A stretch of 64,000 nt of DNA from Candidatus Cloacimonadota bacterium (GTDB taxonomy: Bacteria > Muiribacteriota > UBA6191), in contig JAGSHD010000003.1 in assembly GCA_023954715.1 (NCBI GenBank), positions 293,059-357,058 on the forward strand. The letters are read 5' to 3'. Positions within the stretch are counted from its first letter, which is position 1; each line of letters starts with the position of its first letter. The notes beneath the pieces are model-generated. The model was not told the DNA's origin and ran no database searches. It worked only from the letters and a program-made list of their open reading frames with translations. Below, one piece after another: positions 46,530 through 55,990 of the stretch. Position numbers and translations under genes: made by a program.

Positions 46530-47687
46530 ATGAACAATTTTGATTTTTATAACCCAACTCATATTGTATTTGGTAAAGATAGACTACAAGAATTAGACAA
46601 ACTGATACCAAGTGATGCTAAAGTATTATTATTATTTGGCGGGGGAAGTGTTAAGAAATACGGAACTTATGACAAAGTCATCAAAGCCCTAGGAGAAAGA
46701 GAAGTAGTTGATTTCGGTGGTATCGAACCAAACCCTCAATATGATACTCTTATGAAAGCTGTTGAAGTAGTCAAGACTCAAGATATAACATTTTTACTAG
46801 CTGTTGGTGGCGGATCCGTTATGGATGGTACTAAATTTATATCATTGGCAGCCAACTTTGATGGTACTCCATCAGACTTATTGGTTGGAAAGGCCAAAAC
46901 GTCTGAAGTTAAAGTTGCAACGCCACTTGGTACAGTATGTACTTTACCAGCGACAGGATCTGAAATGAATGCTGGTGGAGTCATAAGCTTTGAAGGTGGA
47001 AAATACGGCATGGGAAGCCCATTAGTTTATCCAAAATTTTCATTTTTAGATCCAACTTTAACTTACTCATTGCCTAAAGTTCAGGTAGCTAACGGAGTAG
47101 TGGATGCATTTGTTCATACATTAGAGCAATACTCTACGTTTCCGGCCGATGCTAAATTTCAAGACAGAACAGCTGAAGGAATCCTACAAAGCTTAATTGA
47201 AATAGGTAAAACAACGTTAGATAATCCAACGGACTATGATGCTAGAGCTAACTTAGTTTGGTGTGCTACAAATGCACTAAATGGTTTGATCGGAGCAGGG
47301 GTACCTAATGATTGGGCTACTCATATGTTAGGTCATGAGTTGACTGCAATGTTTGGTATAGATCATGCACAAACTCTTGCTATAGTACAACCAGCACTTT
47401 GGACAGTTCGAAAAGAAAAGAAAAAGGCTAAGTTGTTACAATACTCTCAAAGAGTATGGGGAATAACAGAAGGTAGTGATGATGAGATCGTAGATGCTGG
47501 CATCGCAAAAACTAGAGAGTTTTTTGAAAGTTTAGGATTAAAAACTCGAATGAGTGAATACGGAATCACCGAAGATAAAATCGATGATTTAGTAAAAGCA
47601 CTTGGAAATCATGGAATGACTGCACTATCAGAAACACGAGATCTCGATCTTGATGTTAGTAGAGCAATCTTTCAAGAAGCTATGTAG
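46530..47687 (+). CDS. yqhD: NADPH-dependent alcohol dehydrogenase/aldehyde reductase YqhD
   Basis: A 385-residue iron/zinc-type (group III) alcohol dehydrogenase that reduces short-chain and lipid-peroxidation aldehydes. Features are FYNPTHIVFGKDRL at the start, the nucleotide-binding LLLFGGGSVKKYG, LAVGGGSVMDGTK, and the metal-binding NDWATHMLGHELTAMFGIDHAQ with conserved His residues. Residues and length match E. coli YqhD. The start at 46530 (MNNFDFYNPTH) follows AAGGA; a longer frame from 46467 is not supported. Expected control is by the adjacent divergent YqhC-like regulator. Confidence 0.93.
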   Translation: MNNFDFYNPTHIVFGKDRLQELDKLIPSDAKVLLLFGGGSVKKYGTYDKVIKALGEREVVDFGGIEPNPQYDTLMKAVEVVKTQDITFLLAVGGGSVMDGTKFISLAANFDGTPSDLLVGKAKTSEVKVATPLGTVCTLPATGSEMNAGGVISFEGGKYGMGSPLVYPKFSFLDPTLTYSLPKVQVANGVVDAFVHTLEQYSTFPADAKFQDRTAEGILQSLIEIGKTTLDNPTDYDARANLVWCATNALNGLIGAGVPNDWATHMLGHELTAMFGIDHAQTLAIVQPALWTVRKEKKKAKLLQYSQRVWGITEGSDDEIVDAGIAKTREFFESLGLKTRMSEYGITEDKIDDLVKALGNHGMTALSETRDLDLDVSRAIFQEAM

Positions 47688-47706
47688 TTTTGACTGAATA
47701 CCCATT

Positions 47707-47751
47707 CTGATTTAATGTTCTAGGCGTTTAAAACTTGGCATGTTAAATCAG
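47707..47751. terminator. Probable terminator after yqhD
   Basis: CTGATTTAA (47707-47715) pairs perfectly with TTAAATCAG (47743-47751) around a 27-base loop. It lies between the convergent yqhD and DUF3916-like genes. Confidence 0.5.
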
Positions 47752-47779
47752 GAGCGTCTATCCAATAAATGAAAACTAC

Positions 47780-48325
47780 TTACTCCGGAATCTCACCTAT
47801 TAAATATATCTCACTTGAGCCAGAATAGTCTTCGTCATTGATGGTTTCTTGGATCAATTTAGAGGAAAGGTTTTTAGGAATATTTAGTTTATATTTAGCG
47901 GTTTGAGATCCCAATAAGTCCATGTGAGTCCATGATTGATAGTGAGAGCTTCTGTTAAAAAAGTTTGTGTAATAATCTGGATCAAAAAATACGTTGATGC
48001 TAGCGTAAAATATATTGGGTAGGGTGAGTAACAAAACAACTTTGGTATGCTCTAAATGAACTGGTTTAGTTGCAATCAAGTTATCAGTGGCATCAATCAA
48101 AGCCTGACAGACTTGATTTCTAATGTCTGTAGGCTCATAACAACAGTCGATAAAACCTTGGTATGCTGGCAACTTATAATTAAAATAACCTAGGTCATAT
48201 AGACCTGTAAGTGGAAAGTCTTTCGTCCTATCAGCGATACGAAGACATAGATTCTTAGCCTTACGTTTTTTACCTCGGATCTTTTTAAGTTTTTGATGTT
48301 TTTTAACTTGATGTTTCATAGTCAT
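47780..48325 (-). CDS. DUF3916-like protein
   Basis: A 181-residue protein with a very basic N-terminus (KKHQKLKKIRGKKRKAKNLC). The body resembles DUF3916: YFNYKLPAYQGFIDCCYEPT, TKVVLLLTLPNIFYASINVF, and the ending SSEIYLIGEIPE. The function of this family is unknown; it occurs sporadically, often next to immunity-type genes. The start may be 48325 or the ATG two codons in. No signal peptide. Confidence 0.65.
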   Translation of the reverse strand: MTMKHQVKKHQKLKKIRGKKRKAKNLCLRIADRTKDFPLTGLYDLGYFNYKLPAYQGFIDCCYEPTDIRNQVCQALIDATDNLIATKPVHLEHTKVVLLLTLPNIFYASINVFFDPDYYTNFFNRSSHYQSWTHMDLLGSQTAKYKLNIPKNLSSKLIQETINDEDYSGSSEIYLIGEIPE

Positions 48326-48457
48326 AGTTTACCATCATAATCCACAAGTTTTAAGATGTAAATTCCTTCGAAGTAGGTCTGGTGCTTTAGTAGATAATGG
48401 ACATTAAACTCATTTGATGTTAAGTTTAATTAAAGTTAATTTATAGTAGGATACATT

Positions 48458-49057
48458 ATGAGCCTAACCCCAGAAGATGTTGAAAGTCTGATTAGCATTT
48501 CAGAAGAAAAAAACGATATTAACGTACCTGATTTAAACAATTTAGGTGAAGCAGGCTTGGATAGATTTATGGAAGCTTCTACAAAATGGACCAATAGTGA
48601 ATTGACTGTGCTAAATCAGCTTTCTGACTCCTTAGAAACTGACTTAAAAAAACGATTCAACTCTCATGATATTAAGTTATTCATGTTTTCAAAAATCCAC
48701 ATAGAAGAGTTTTCACGAAGTTTGGACAACCCTTGCTTAGTAGGGTCATACGCCCTTAGTAGTAACTTGGGTGAATGCTTAATTAGCTGTCCACATCAAT
48801 TAATTGAAAACACTCCTGATCAAAATGACTTTTATGCTTTTTGTGAAGAAGTACTAGAATGTATTGGTAAAATACTTCCACCAAATTGTAACCACCATTT
48901 TCAGTTACAAGCCCTCTTTGAAGACCCAAAAAATATAATCCTAAACGATAATTCAGAGTCCTGCATTATATTGACTTTTGATATTTTGACCGAAGAGAAT
49001 CTGTGTCAACCGATAGACATAGTAATTTCTAATAAAATATCTAAACTGATATGCTAA
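48458..49057 (+). CDS. Hypothetical soluble protein
   Basis: A 199-residue acidic protein beginning MSLTPEDVESLISISEEKND. The first segment recalls the N-terminal peptide of FliM/FliN-type switch proteins, but the rest (CLVGSYALSSNLGECLISCP and SCIILTFDILTEEN) does not, and no other flagellar gene is present. AGTAGGATACATT precedes the ATG. I treat it as unknown. Confidence 0.55.
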   Translation: MSLTPEDVESLISISEEKNDINVPDLNNLGEAGLDRFMEASTKWTNSELTVLNQLSDSLETDLKKRFNSHDIKLFMFSKIHIEEFSRSLDNPCLVGSYALSSNLGECLISCPHQLIENTPDQNDFYAFCEEVLECIGKILPPNCNHHFQLQALFEDPKNIILNDNSESCIILTFDILTEENLCQPIDIVISNKISKLIC

Positions 49058-49436
49058 AAAAATAAAGGCACACCCCTTAGCTATTTTTTACCACAAACTA
49101 CCATAATCCTCTCAGGAGCACTATGGTAGAAAACCTTTGATTTGTGTACTCATAGTACTTGGTAGCAAAGTTCTCCCCATATACTTCAATTTATGGCCTA
49201 TAAAATTTAGCCAATAATTAGTTAAATCAATACGCACTACTTATGTAGTGAAAAACCTGATACCTTTGAAAAAAGACGCATAAATCAAGTTTTGTACTTT
49301 TCCTACTAGGGATGAGCTTTTTTCTTTGTTTAAAAATTTTGCCATTAACATTGCACTTTAGTTTTGTTCAATTTAAAATACTTTTATAAATATGTAATTA
49401 ATTTAAATTTAAGTGAACTTAGCTATTAGGATTGAT
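49058..49436. other. Noncoding region with a hairpin at 49098-49129
   Basis: A 379-base AT-rich gap. CTACCATA (49098-49105) pairs with TATGGTAG (49122-49129), and the loop contains a small CCT/AGG stem. This is probably the 3' hairpin of the upstream gene, although it lacks a T-run. No gene or repeat is visible in the remainder, and the last bases carry the AGGA ribosome site of the next gene. Confidence 0.45.
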
Positions 49437-50258
49437 ATGAATCAGGATAAATTATTTAAAGAACTATACGAAAAGTCTAAAGAAGAAAACAAGATTCTTA
49501 CTCCTGTAGAAGTTATCAATTATTTTCACCATCACTTTGATGAAGATCCTAATGTAAGCTGTGAAACATGGGGGATTGATAACACGGGTCGCCCCATATT
49601 GTCCTACACTTTTGGACATGGCCCTCAATCCATACTTCTATATGCTTTTGCAGACCCAGCTGAAGCAGTAGGTGGAACAGGAATTATAGCTCTAAGCAAA
49701 CTATTAATGGATAAACAAAGTGAGCTATCTAAACTTAATTACTCATGGGTTATTGTACCGTGTTTAAACTTTGTTGATCAACCTAATCATGGATTAGAAA
49801 ATAGTAAACTACAAAAAACTGCAGCCCAAGAAGTAGATTGGTGTGTCAGCGATCCACGTCCCGAAACCACTGCTATTTTACAAATAGCTAGTGCCTATAA
49901 GCCAATCTTTACCTTTCCATTGCATGATGAGTTTCATCATCCAGAGTATGTTGCACCTTATTGTGGCTTAGGTAAAGCTATCGATGTAGATACTGCATCT
50001 AATATTACAGCTTTGTTTGCGCAATACAATATGCAAATGAACCACGAATACGCTGATAAAGAGCTAGGTGAAGGTTTCTTTATCATGGAGAGTATTGGAG
50101 AAGAAATTAAAAACTCTACCTTTTATGCTTTTTCTCAGTATGGTCAAGTCCTAGTTTGCGAGATACCAAATACAAATAAAGCCAATGACTCTGAGTTAGT
50201 ATTTTTACAAATGGCAATTGGTTTTACAGTACTAAATGATACAATTTCTAAATCTTAA
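49437..50258 (+). CDS. M14-like zinc carboxypeptidase/deacylase homologue with altered metal motif
   Basis: A 273-residue cytoplasmic protein resembling the M14/AstE-AspA fold: GRPILSYTFGHGPQSILLYA, then FADPAEAVGGTGIIALSKLL, ending in a second cluster FTFPLHDEFHHPEYVAPY. In active M14 enzymes the first motif is HxxE; here the position reads DPAE, with His replaced by Asp. Either Asp serves as a ligand or the protein is a pseudoenzyme. The second cluster keeps several His and Glu residues. The start at 49437 (MNQDKLFKELYE) follows AGGATT; a frame from 49413 adds eight unsupported residues. Confidence 0.6.
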   Translation: MNQDKLFKELYEKSKEENKILTPVEVINYFHHHFDEDPNVSCETWGIDNTGRPILSYTFGHGPQSILLYAFADPAEAVGGTGIIALSKLLMDKQSELSKLNYSWVIVPCLNFVDQPNHGLENSKLQKTAAQEVDWCVSDPRPETTAILQIASAYKPIFTFPLHDEFHHPEYVAPYCGLGKAIDVDTASNITALFAQYNMQMNHEYADKELGEGFFIMESIGEEIKNSTFYAFSQYGQVLVCEIPNTNKANDSELVFLQMAIGFTVLNDTISKS

Positions 50259-50279
50259 AGTTAATAATACAGCTAGCTA

Positions 50280-50624
50280 TCAAAGAGCAGCGATTACTGA
50301 TATCTCAACTAATAATTCTTCTCGAGCCATTGATGCTTCGACACAGGCTCTCGCAGGAGCATGACCTTCTGGTACCCAAGCATCCCATACTGCATTCATA
50401 GCTTGAAAATCATTCATGCTTTTAACATAAATTGTTGCTGACAATAGTTTTTCTCGACTCGAGCCAACATCACTTAACAATGTATCTACCTTTTCAAGCA
50501 TAGTAATTGTTTGTCTAGTAATATCTTCACTAGAGTCCTTAGCTACTTGACCACACAAATATACAGTATTGTTGTGAATAACGGCCCGACTCATTCGTTG
50601 CTTGGTTTCTTTTCTATCAATCAT
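50280..50624 (-). CDS. RidA/YjgF family enamine/imine deaminase-like protein
   Basis: A 114-residue trimeric-fold protein of the RidA superfamily, whose archetype hydrolyses reactive 2-aminoacrylate and related imines. Visible: [19 protein letters not shown] at the start of the fold, [21 protein letters not shown], and [13 protein letters not shown] with the conserved active-site Arg (R in PARACVE). The ending [12 protein letters not shown] is typical. The start uses the second of two adjacent ATG codons (50624), five bases after AGGA. It is convergent with the M14-like gene. Confidence 0.88.
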   Translation of the reverse strand: MIDRKETKQRMSRAVIHNNTVYLCGQVAKDSSEDITRQTITMLEKVDTLLSDVGSSREKLLSATIYVKSMNDFQAMNAVWDAWVPEGHAPARACVEASMAREELLVEISVIAAL

Positions 50625-50799
50625 CATTATCCTAATTGGTTATATAGATTTATTATACTACACTCAATTTAACAAATTACAGTTACTAAATCTACTCATC
50701 ATCATGCAATGTTTAAGTTGCTAAGCTAAAACAACGAAAACATCAAATGTACTACGTGACAGAATCAGAATTTTAGGATACTTCAAAGTAGTTAGCTAA

Positions 50800-51351
50800 C
50801 TAAAGTCCAGAAACAACTTGTACAAGTACAAAACTAAGATAGCTAAATAAAACCATTCCTCCAATAAACAAATGGGCTTTGCGATTAAAAGAGTGGTCCG
50901 CAATCGGATACAAATGAGTACCCTTAAAGTACATGGGTAAATCGTTGAATATACAATAAGCACATAATATAAAAAATGATGCTATGAGTAAGCTAGCACC
51001 GCTCAATACTATGATAGGGGTTTTTAAAAATATTCCCAAAACAATGACACAAACAGATAAAATCAAATATATTTTTTGGGAAATTTTTAGTCTATTACTG
51101 GCAAGTTTAAACACATCAAAATCTTTGATAGGAAATGAGTATGGCAATAAGTCTACCAATTTAAATGACTTGTCCTCATTAAAAATAAGCTCTTGATGAT
51201 CTAAGTTAACTGTTACTGTTGAAAGCTTGGTATCATCCAAAAGATAGCGTTGTAATGAAGGTATAGCCAGATAGATTAAAGACTTATCCTTACATCGAAC
51301 AATTATAATATTTTCCTCTAACTCTGTACTTGTTAAAACGAACTCTTTCAT
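50800..51351 (-). CDS. Membrane protein, unknown
   Basis: A 183-residue protein. The N-terminal 75 residues are beta-rich and soluble (KEFVLTSTELEENIIIVRC; VTVNLDHQELIFNEDKSFKL), followed by three or four helices (IYLILSVCVIVLGIFL, IIVLSGASLLIASFFILCAY, HLFIGGMVLFSYLSFVLVQV). No family is recognised. It lies alone, with about 175 bases on each side. Confidence 0.55.
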   Translation of the reverse strand: MKEFVLTSTELEENIIIVRCKDKSLIYLAIPSLQRYLLDDTKLSTVTVNLDHQELIFNEDKSFKLVDLLPYSFPIKDFDVFKLASNRLKISQKIYLILSVCVIVLGIFLKTPIIVLSGASLLIASFFILCAYCIFNDLPMYFKGTHLYPIADHSFNRKAHLFIGGMVLFSYLSFVLVQVVSGL

Positions 51352-51517
51352 TGTTTACCTTTTGAAAATAGATGTAGTAAGCCAAACTATCTAAAATATA
51401 TCCCTAAGTAGATATGGATGCAATATAGTATCCAACCTGACTCTAATTCAACAAAAAAGTCTATCGATCTAGGAGTCACAAATTGAAATTTATCATGATT
51501 AGATTAGGAGTGCGTTA

Positions 51518-51913
51518 TCAACCTACATGTTCAGTTATACTATCAGGTAAGATCACCCAAGAGTGTTTTCTATCTTCATATACAGAAAATGTCGGTGCAG
51601 CTATATTGGCATCATCAAAACAACCAAGTGCAGCAACATAGTGATCCGGAAAAAAAGTGATCTCCCAAAAGAGGGTAGTAGCACAATTAGGACAAAAATG
51701 AAATTTTACAAGATTGCCCTCATCTGATGTAAAGTTATATATTTGAAATTCTCCCAAAATAGAGACTTTATTTTTAGCTAGCACGACCTGTGCTCCATAA
51801 GTGCTACCTGTACGCTTTTGACAGGCATTACAGTGACAAATTGATGACTTATCTATCTCACCATCATGAACCAATTGTAATTTTGTACATAAACAAGTTG
51901 ATCTTCTTTTCAT
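51518..51913 (-). CDS. GFA/CENP-V family zinc protein (copy 2)
   Basis: A 131-residue GFA-fold protein with zinc ligands CLCTKLQL near the N-terminus, ICHCNACQKRTG, and FHFCPNCATTLFWE. It is more like the typical bacterial GFA enzymes than copy 1, but any activity on S-hydroxymethylglutathione is unproven. ATG at 51913 is preceded by AGGAGTA. It is a single-gene unit. Confidence 0.87.
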   Translation of the reverse strand: MKRRSTCLCTKLQLVHDGEIDKSSICHCNACQKRTGSTYGAQVVLAKNKVSILGEFQIYNFTSDEGNLVKFHFCPNCATTLFWEITFFPDHYVAALGCFDDANIAAPTFSVYEDRKHSWVILPDSITEHVG

Positions 51914-52103
51914 TAAATACTCCTAAGTAAAATAAATGATTTATCCTATGTATTATTTTACTGAATAAATGCCTAGATTAATTAAACTTTAATACACTTG
52001 AAGACAAATTTAGACCTAGATCTGAATCAATTCCAAAGAGAAGTAAATGACAAATAATGGACTTTACACAAATGAACTCTTATAACTCTATATCCTACAA
52101 ATT

Positions 52104-54545
52104 TTAAAACTCCAAAGCTCCTATATCAGGAGACATATCCCGTGGCTTTGTTTTAAAATCTAATCTCAAGCCATTTATCATCATCCCTTTATTAATTGCT
52201 GGGCTGGCTGTAGTCAATGTAGCATTAAAGGTGCTTGAATCTACCAAAATGGGATCAAGCAAAATACTATCAATATCATTGCCAGAAGTCTGCCACTCAG
52301 TTAACGAATGAGACTTATTATTGAACACAAAGTTTTGTGTATTAGGAGCGTATAATAGATTATTATTTGAATGTACTTTAGTCATAGACTCAGTATGTTG
52401 CCAACTAATCAATCCACCATCACCACTAGGATGAATATAAGGTAGGTATAGTAAATTATTGTAAATCTCGAACATTGAAAAGTGGGAGTTTACCTCAAGT
52501 AGAGCTAAGTTTGCTGCTGTATTTTGAGAGTTTGAAATCAAAGTATTATTGTAAATTCTGTTTTTGAAACCCAAGTTTTCAAGAGTCGTATTATTATTAA
52601 CGATTTTAAAAACGATAGCACTTTTAAAAGAAGAAGTACCAATTGTTGGAGCTCCATTGTTTGGTTTCAAAAATAAGTTATTTCGAATAATCGAACCACC
52701 TAGACCAGAGTCTACCATTTGCCAAGTATTATCAGAGGCAGTAAACTGATTGCGCTCTATGATGATATCTCCAATCTTTGCAATACCCTCGATAGTTGGG
52801 TTAGCTGGCGTCAAGGATACAGTGGTAAATCCGCCATTTAAAATATTGTCAGCAATCACGCATCGAGTAGCACTACCACCGGTTCCGATTCGGATATTTG
52901 GCTGGTGAGCCAAACCGCTACTTGACCAACCTGCATTATTGTACATATCGTTATATTGGATCAATAAATTATTAGGATAAGCAGTACGAATAGGACCATG
53001 ATCTGGGAAGTTAGGAACACAATCACGGCACTTTCCATCAGATCCACTTATAGCGTTAGTATTTTGCTTAATCCAATTGCCCATAAGAGTACCCAGATAG
53101 CCAAAGTCCCCAAACACACCATAATCTTGCCAATCACTAATATAGTTATCAATGATGGCTATATGCTTGCTTTGTCCCGTCTTAGAAGATGTACCCCCAT
53201 GTGGATATATAGTAAGCCCCATACCCTCAAATCGATTGTTGGAAATCGTAATATCTGAACAACCTAAATACATAAAAATACCAGTAATGTGTTTACCTAT
53301 ACCCGTAGTAGGGTTATACGATCCCTTAAAATGGATATTTGATATGGATATATCACTTACATCTACCATATATATCATATTACCACTAGAAACATAGTTG
53401 CTAGAACTATCATCGACTAAAAGAATTGGCGATGCTCCACTACCATAAGAAGAAATTTGTAAGCCACTGTGAAAGTCTCTAAGATAAGTTTGCTCACTTA
53501 CATCAAAAGTTTCATCCGTATGAAACAACACACGTGTAGCAACTTTTGGCTTGGCGAAACGTAGAGATTTCATTAACTCTGACGCAGCTAAGTAAGAAGA
53601 CAAATGAAAATTGCTATCTTGAGTTGGACAAGCAGTAAATGAGTTGATTTTAGATACACAATAAGTAGTATTCGAAAAAATCACATTGGGGTCTGCAATG
53701 GTAATTAATGAACTCGTAGTTTGACTGCTAGCACTCGAAGAAACTAAAAGTGTAGTAAGATAAGTACCTGGAGTACTATATAAATGTGCTGCTAAGGGTG
53801 AATAACCAAGATTTGGATTGACTAGAGGACTATTGACAAAACTTGGCTTAATGTCATTAAAGCTCCATGTATATTGTAGTTGATGAAATGGTTCTGATAA
53901 ATAGCTAGAGGTCGACCCTAGACCACTGTATAAAATCGAACAAGGAGCTACACAAGAGGTCCTTGAAGGGCTCAAACTAACAGAAAGCTCTTCTTTATTT
54001 TTATCAACTTTTACCCAATAGCCATAACCCTGTCTTAAATTACTAAGTGGCTCTAAAGTACTATGATTTGAATAATCCAATTTCTCTTTGACTTTCCAGT
54101 TGGATTGATCTAGAGAGTGAATAGATATGATATCAGTATTTATAGCTAACAATTCCTCAGACTTGAGGTCTTGACTGGTTATTAGATAATATCCATCTTT
54201 TAAAGAACTATAGTTGTTATCTATAGGTCCAAAAGTCTCATCTATTATAAGAATTTTAGATGTATAAACATAATATGCAGCGTTAGTATCAAGTGTTTGA
54301 ATTTCAGAGTATGTCTGGTAATTACTCTTTGCAACAGAAGGTTGAACTTTAAAGGACCACTGATTATTTGAATATCCCCAAATAATTGGAATATCGGGGT
54401 ACTTATTAAGAAAATCGCTAGCTAATTGATTGGTACCCCCAATAAGGTTCCAACCTTTGTTTAATGAGATCTCTTGAGAGTGAAGACAGCAAATACAAAG
54501 TATGCATACCAATAAAGTTTTTATAAATTCTGACAAAATAATCAT
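52104..54545 (-). CDS. Large secreted right-handed beta-helix protein with PKD-like domain
   Basis: An 813-residue exported protein. The signal sequence (SEFIKTLLVCILCICCLHSQ) is followed by a KGWNLIGGT module (residues 25-190, two copies of a Trp-rich repeat ending LKDGYYLITSQ and LRQGYGYWVKV). A PKD-like Ig domain follows at about 195-285 (CVAPCSILYSGLGS ... AAHLYSTPGTYLTTLLV). Residues 290-810 are a parallel beta-helix rich in Asn, Ser and Gly (DISISNIHFKGSY, DITISNNRFEGMGL, NPTIEGIAKIGDIIIERNQF). Such proteins bind or cleave polysaccharides or act as adhesins; no catalytic residues can be assigned. The start may be the ATG at 54545 or a TTG three codons in. Probably surface or extracellular. 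Confidence 0.82.
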   Translation of the reverse strand: MIILSEFIKTLLVCILCICCLHSQEISLNKGWNLIGGTNQLASDFLNKYPDIPIIWGYSNNQWSFKVQPSVAKSNYQTYSEIQTLDTNAAYYVYTSKILIIDETFGPIDNNYSSLKDGYYLITSQDLKSEELLAINTDIISIHSLDQSNWKVKEKLDYSNHSTLEPLSNLRQGYGYWVKVDKNKEELSVSLSPSRTSCVAPCSILYSGLGSTSSYLSEPFHQLQYTWSFNDIKPSFVNSPLVNPNLGYSPLAAHLYSTPGTYLTTLLVSSSASSQTTSSLITIADPNVIFSNTTYCVSKINSFTACPTQDSNFHLSSYLAASELMKSLRFAKPKVATRVLFHTDETFDVSEQTYLRDFHSGLQISSYGSGASPILLVDDSSSNYVSSGNMIYMVDVSDISISNIHFKGSYNPTTGIGKHITGIFMYLGCSDITISNNRFEGMGLTIYPHGGTSSKTGQSKHIAIIDNYISDWQDYGVFGDFGYLGTLMGNWIKQNTNAISGSDGKCRDCVPNFPDHGPIRTAYPNNLLIQYNDMYNNAGWSSSGLAHQPNIRIGTGGSATRCVIADNILNGGFTTVSLTPANPTIEGIAKIGDIIIERNQFTASDNTWQMVDSGLGGSIIRNNLFLKPNNGAPTIGTSSFKSAIVFKIVNNNTTLENLGFKNRIYNNTLISNSQNTAANLALLEVNSHFSMFEIYNNLLYLPYIHPSGDGGLISWQHTESMTKVHSNNNLLYAPNTQNFVFNNKSHSLTEWQTSGNDIDSILLDPILVDSSTFNATLTTASPAINKGMMINGLRLDFKTKPRDMSPDIGALEF

Positions 54546-54593
54546 CCTAAAGAGAGTTGCTTACAATTGAAGTTTTAGTGCTGACATACTGTA

Positions 54594-54914
54594 TCATGAA
54601 AACAAAGTTGGTTTTATATTTCTATTAGTAAAAAGTAAGTCGTTTAAACTTATATTAACTACAAACTTTTGATAGATGGCCTCATACGCTTTTGTGCTTG
54701 AGTAGTATTGTAAATCATTAAGATCAGTGATTTTAGTCGGCACTGGGAAATGCTTTTGTCTAAGCTTTGCCAAATACTGATTGTTTAAAATCTTTTTACA
54801 TTCTAAATAATGATCAACACTAGGCCATATTTTTTGATCTAGTTTGAATTGATGATGATTATAACTTGATAAAAGACTGTAAGTATCCTTGCGTTTGTGA
54901 AAATGCATAAACAT
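54594..54914 (-). CDS. NADAR/YbiA-like protein, short form
   Basis: A 106-residue protein resembling the NADAR fold (YbiA, N-glycosidase on ADP-ribose or riboflavin intermediates): LLSSYNHHQFKLDQKIWPSV and DHYLECKKILNNQYLAKLR match the conserved SNFYxxPFxLDGxxWPSxEHYxQAxK pattern, with Asp for the first Glu. Typical members are about 150 residues; this one lacks a C-terminal portion, so it may be a short subgroup or degraded. AGGAGAAAA precedes the ATG. It lies upstream of, and in the same direction as, the beta-helix gene. Confidence 0.6.
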   Translation of the reverse strand: MFMHFHKRKDTYSLLSSYNHHQFKLDQKIWPSVDHYLECKKILNNQYLAKLRQKHFPVPTKITDLNDLQYYSSTKAYEAIYQKFVVNISLNDLLFTNRNIKPTLFS

Positions 54915-55231
54915 ATTTTTCTCCTAAAAACTTGACCAAAATGATAACTGGTCTTACATATCTAGTGCTTAGTAGTAAAGTGTCCTTTCACCCAAGTTAC
55001 TAAACTTTATCTTACTGGGAGATTCTTACATGCTTTAAAACCGTAGTGCGACGTAGTCTTCAACCCATTGTAATTGCCACACAAAAACCTTAGCTCTAGA
55101 CTATAATGTTACTCCCCTCATTATATTAGTGCAAGTTGGAAAGCTGAGTTACTTAAACTAATATTAATTTACAAAAACATGTTATCCTATGGTTGTAAAT
55201 TAAAATACAACCTAAACAACTGGTATAACTC
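54915..55231. other. 317-base noncoding region
   Basis: The gap between the divergent NADAR-like and DUF2185-like genes, with no clear repeat, hairpin or RNA gene. Promoters for both are expected here but none is convincing. Confidence 0.4.
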
Positions 55232-55990
55232 ATGACAAAACAATTTTATATAGACAAAGACGATATTCAAGACTTGATTCCCAACCTAGGTGCTGGTATT
55301 GCATCAGACCAGATTATGGTGGATGGCGCTAAAATACAATTTATGTATAGAGGTGAGCCAGAAAATGAAATGGATAGCGGCTGGTGCTTTTTTAGTGGAG
55401 GTGAAAGTGACGAGTATCTAGATGATCCAGAAAACACTTCTATATTTACTCTAAACACAATCAGTAACTATGATTCAGACATAATTCCATTTTTATCATA
55501 TCCAGTGGGAACAGAGGTTCAAAGAAATCAACAGGGCCAGTTTATGATTATAGAAGGGGACACAAGTCCACCTGATGTAATTTTTCTCCCTCCAATTCAA
55601 AGCGGATTCTCTAGTATATCTAAGTTTTGGACTGTACAAATTCCATTTAACATGTACAGAAGAGTTGAGAAAGATAGCATTGTGCTATGGACCAAAGAAG
55701 TTACCATTTGGCTCAATGAGCTTCCATCCAATGATTTTAGTATAAAAGACAATACCAAACGTCTGCTTAAACATATTTCTCCTAAATGCACTCATATCAA
55801 AACAAGAGAAGAGCAGGATTTTAATGTAGTTTCATATCAGTTAACAGAAGACAATGAAGGCCATCCACAACACTCCCTCACCATATTTGGTATTTCTGCA
55901 CTAAATCAGATGGTCCTTACTATTTATTATGAAAATCTGTCAGATCTTAGTATTTTAGAAAATATCTCAAAATCTCTAAGATTAGTTTAA
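55232..55990 (+). CDS. DUF2185 (Imm33-like) protein
   Basis: A 252-residue protein. Residues 20-100 match DUF2185/immunity-type proteins closely: AKIQFMYRGEPENEMDSGW followed by CFFSGGESDEYLDDPENTSI and NTISNYDSDIIPFLSYPVGT. The remaining 150 residues form an extra beta-rich domain (PFNMYRRVEKDSIVLWTKEV; VSYQLTEDNEGHPQHSLTIF) without a recognised family. DUF2185 domains occur as immunity proteins in toxin systems, but no toxin is nearby. Confidence 0.78.
   Translation: MTKQFYIDKDDIQDLIPNLGAGIASDQIMVDGAKIQFMYRGEPENEMDSGWCFFSGGESDEYLDDPENTSIFTLNTISNYDSDIIPFLSYPVGTEVQRNQQGQFMIIEGDTSPPDVIFLPPIQSGFSSISKFWTVQIPFNMYRRVEKDSIVLWTKEVTIWLNELPSNDFSIKDNTKRLLKHISPKCTHIKTREEQDFNVVSYQLTEDNEGHPQHSLTIFGISALNQMVLTIYYENLSDLSILENISKSLRLV

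Noticed and set aside
48458..49057. FliM/FliN flagellar switch protein
   Set aside because: Only the first 15 residues resemble the FliM N-terminal peptide; no SpoA domain and no flagellar neighbours.
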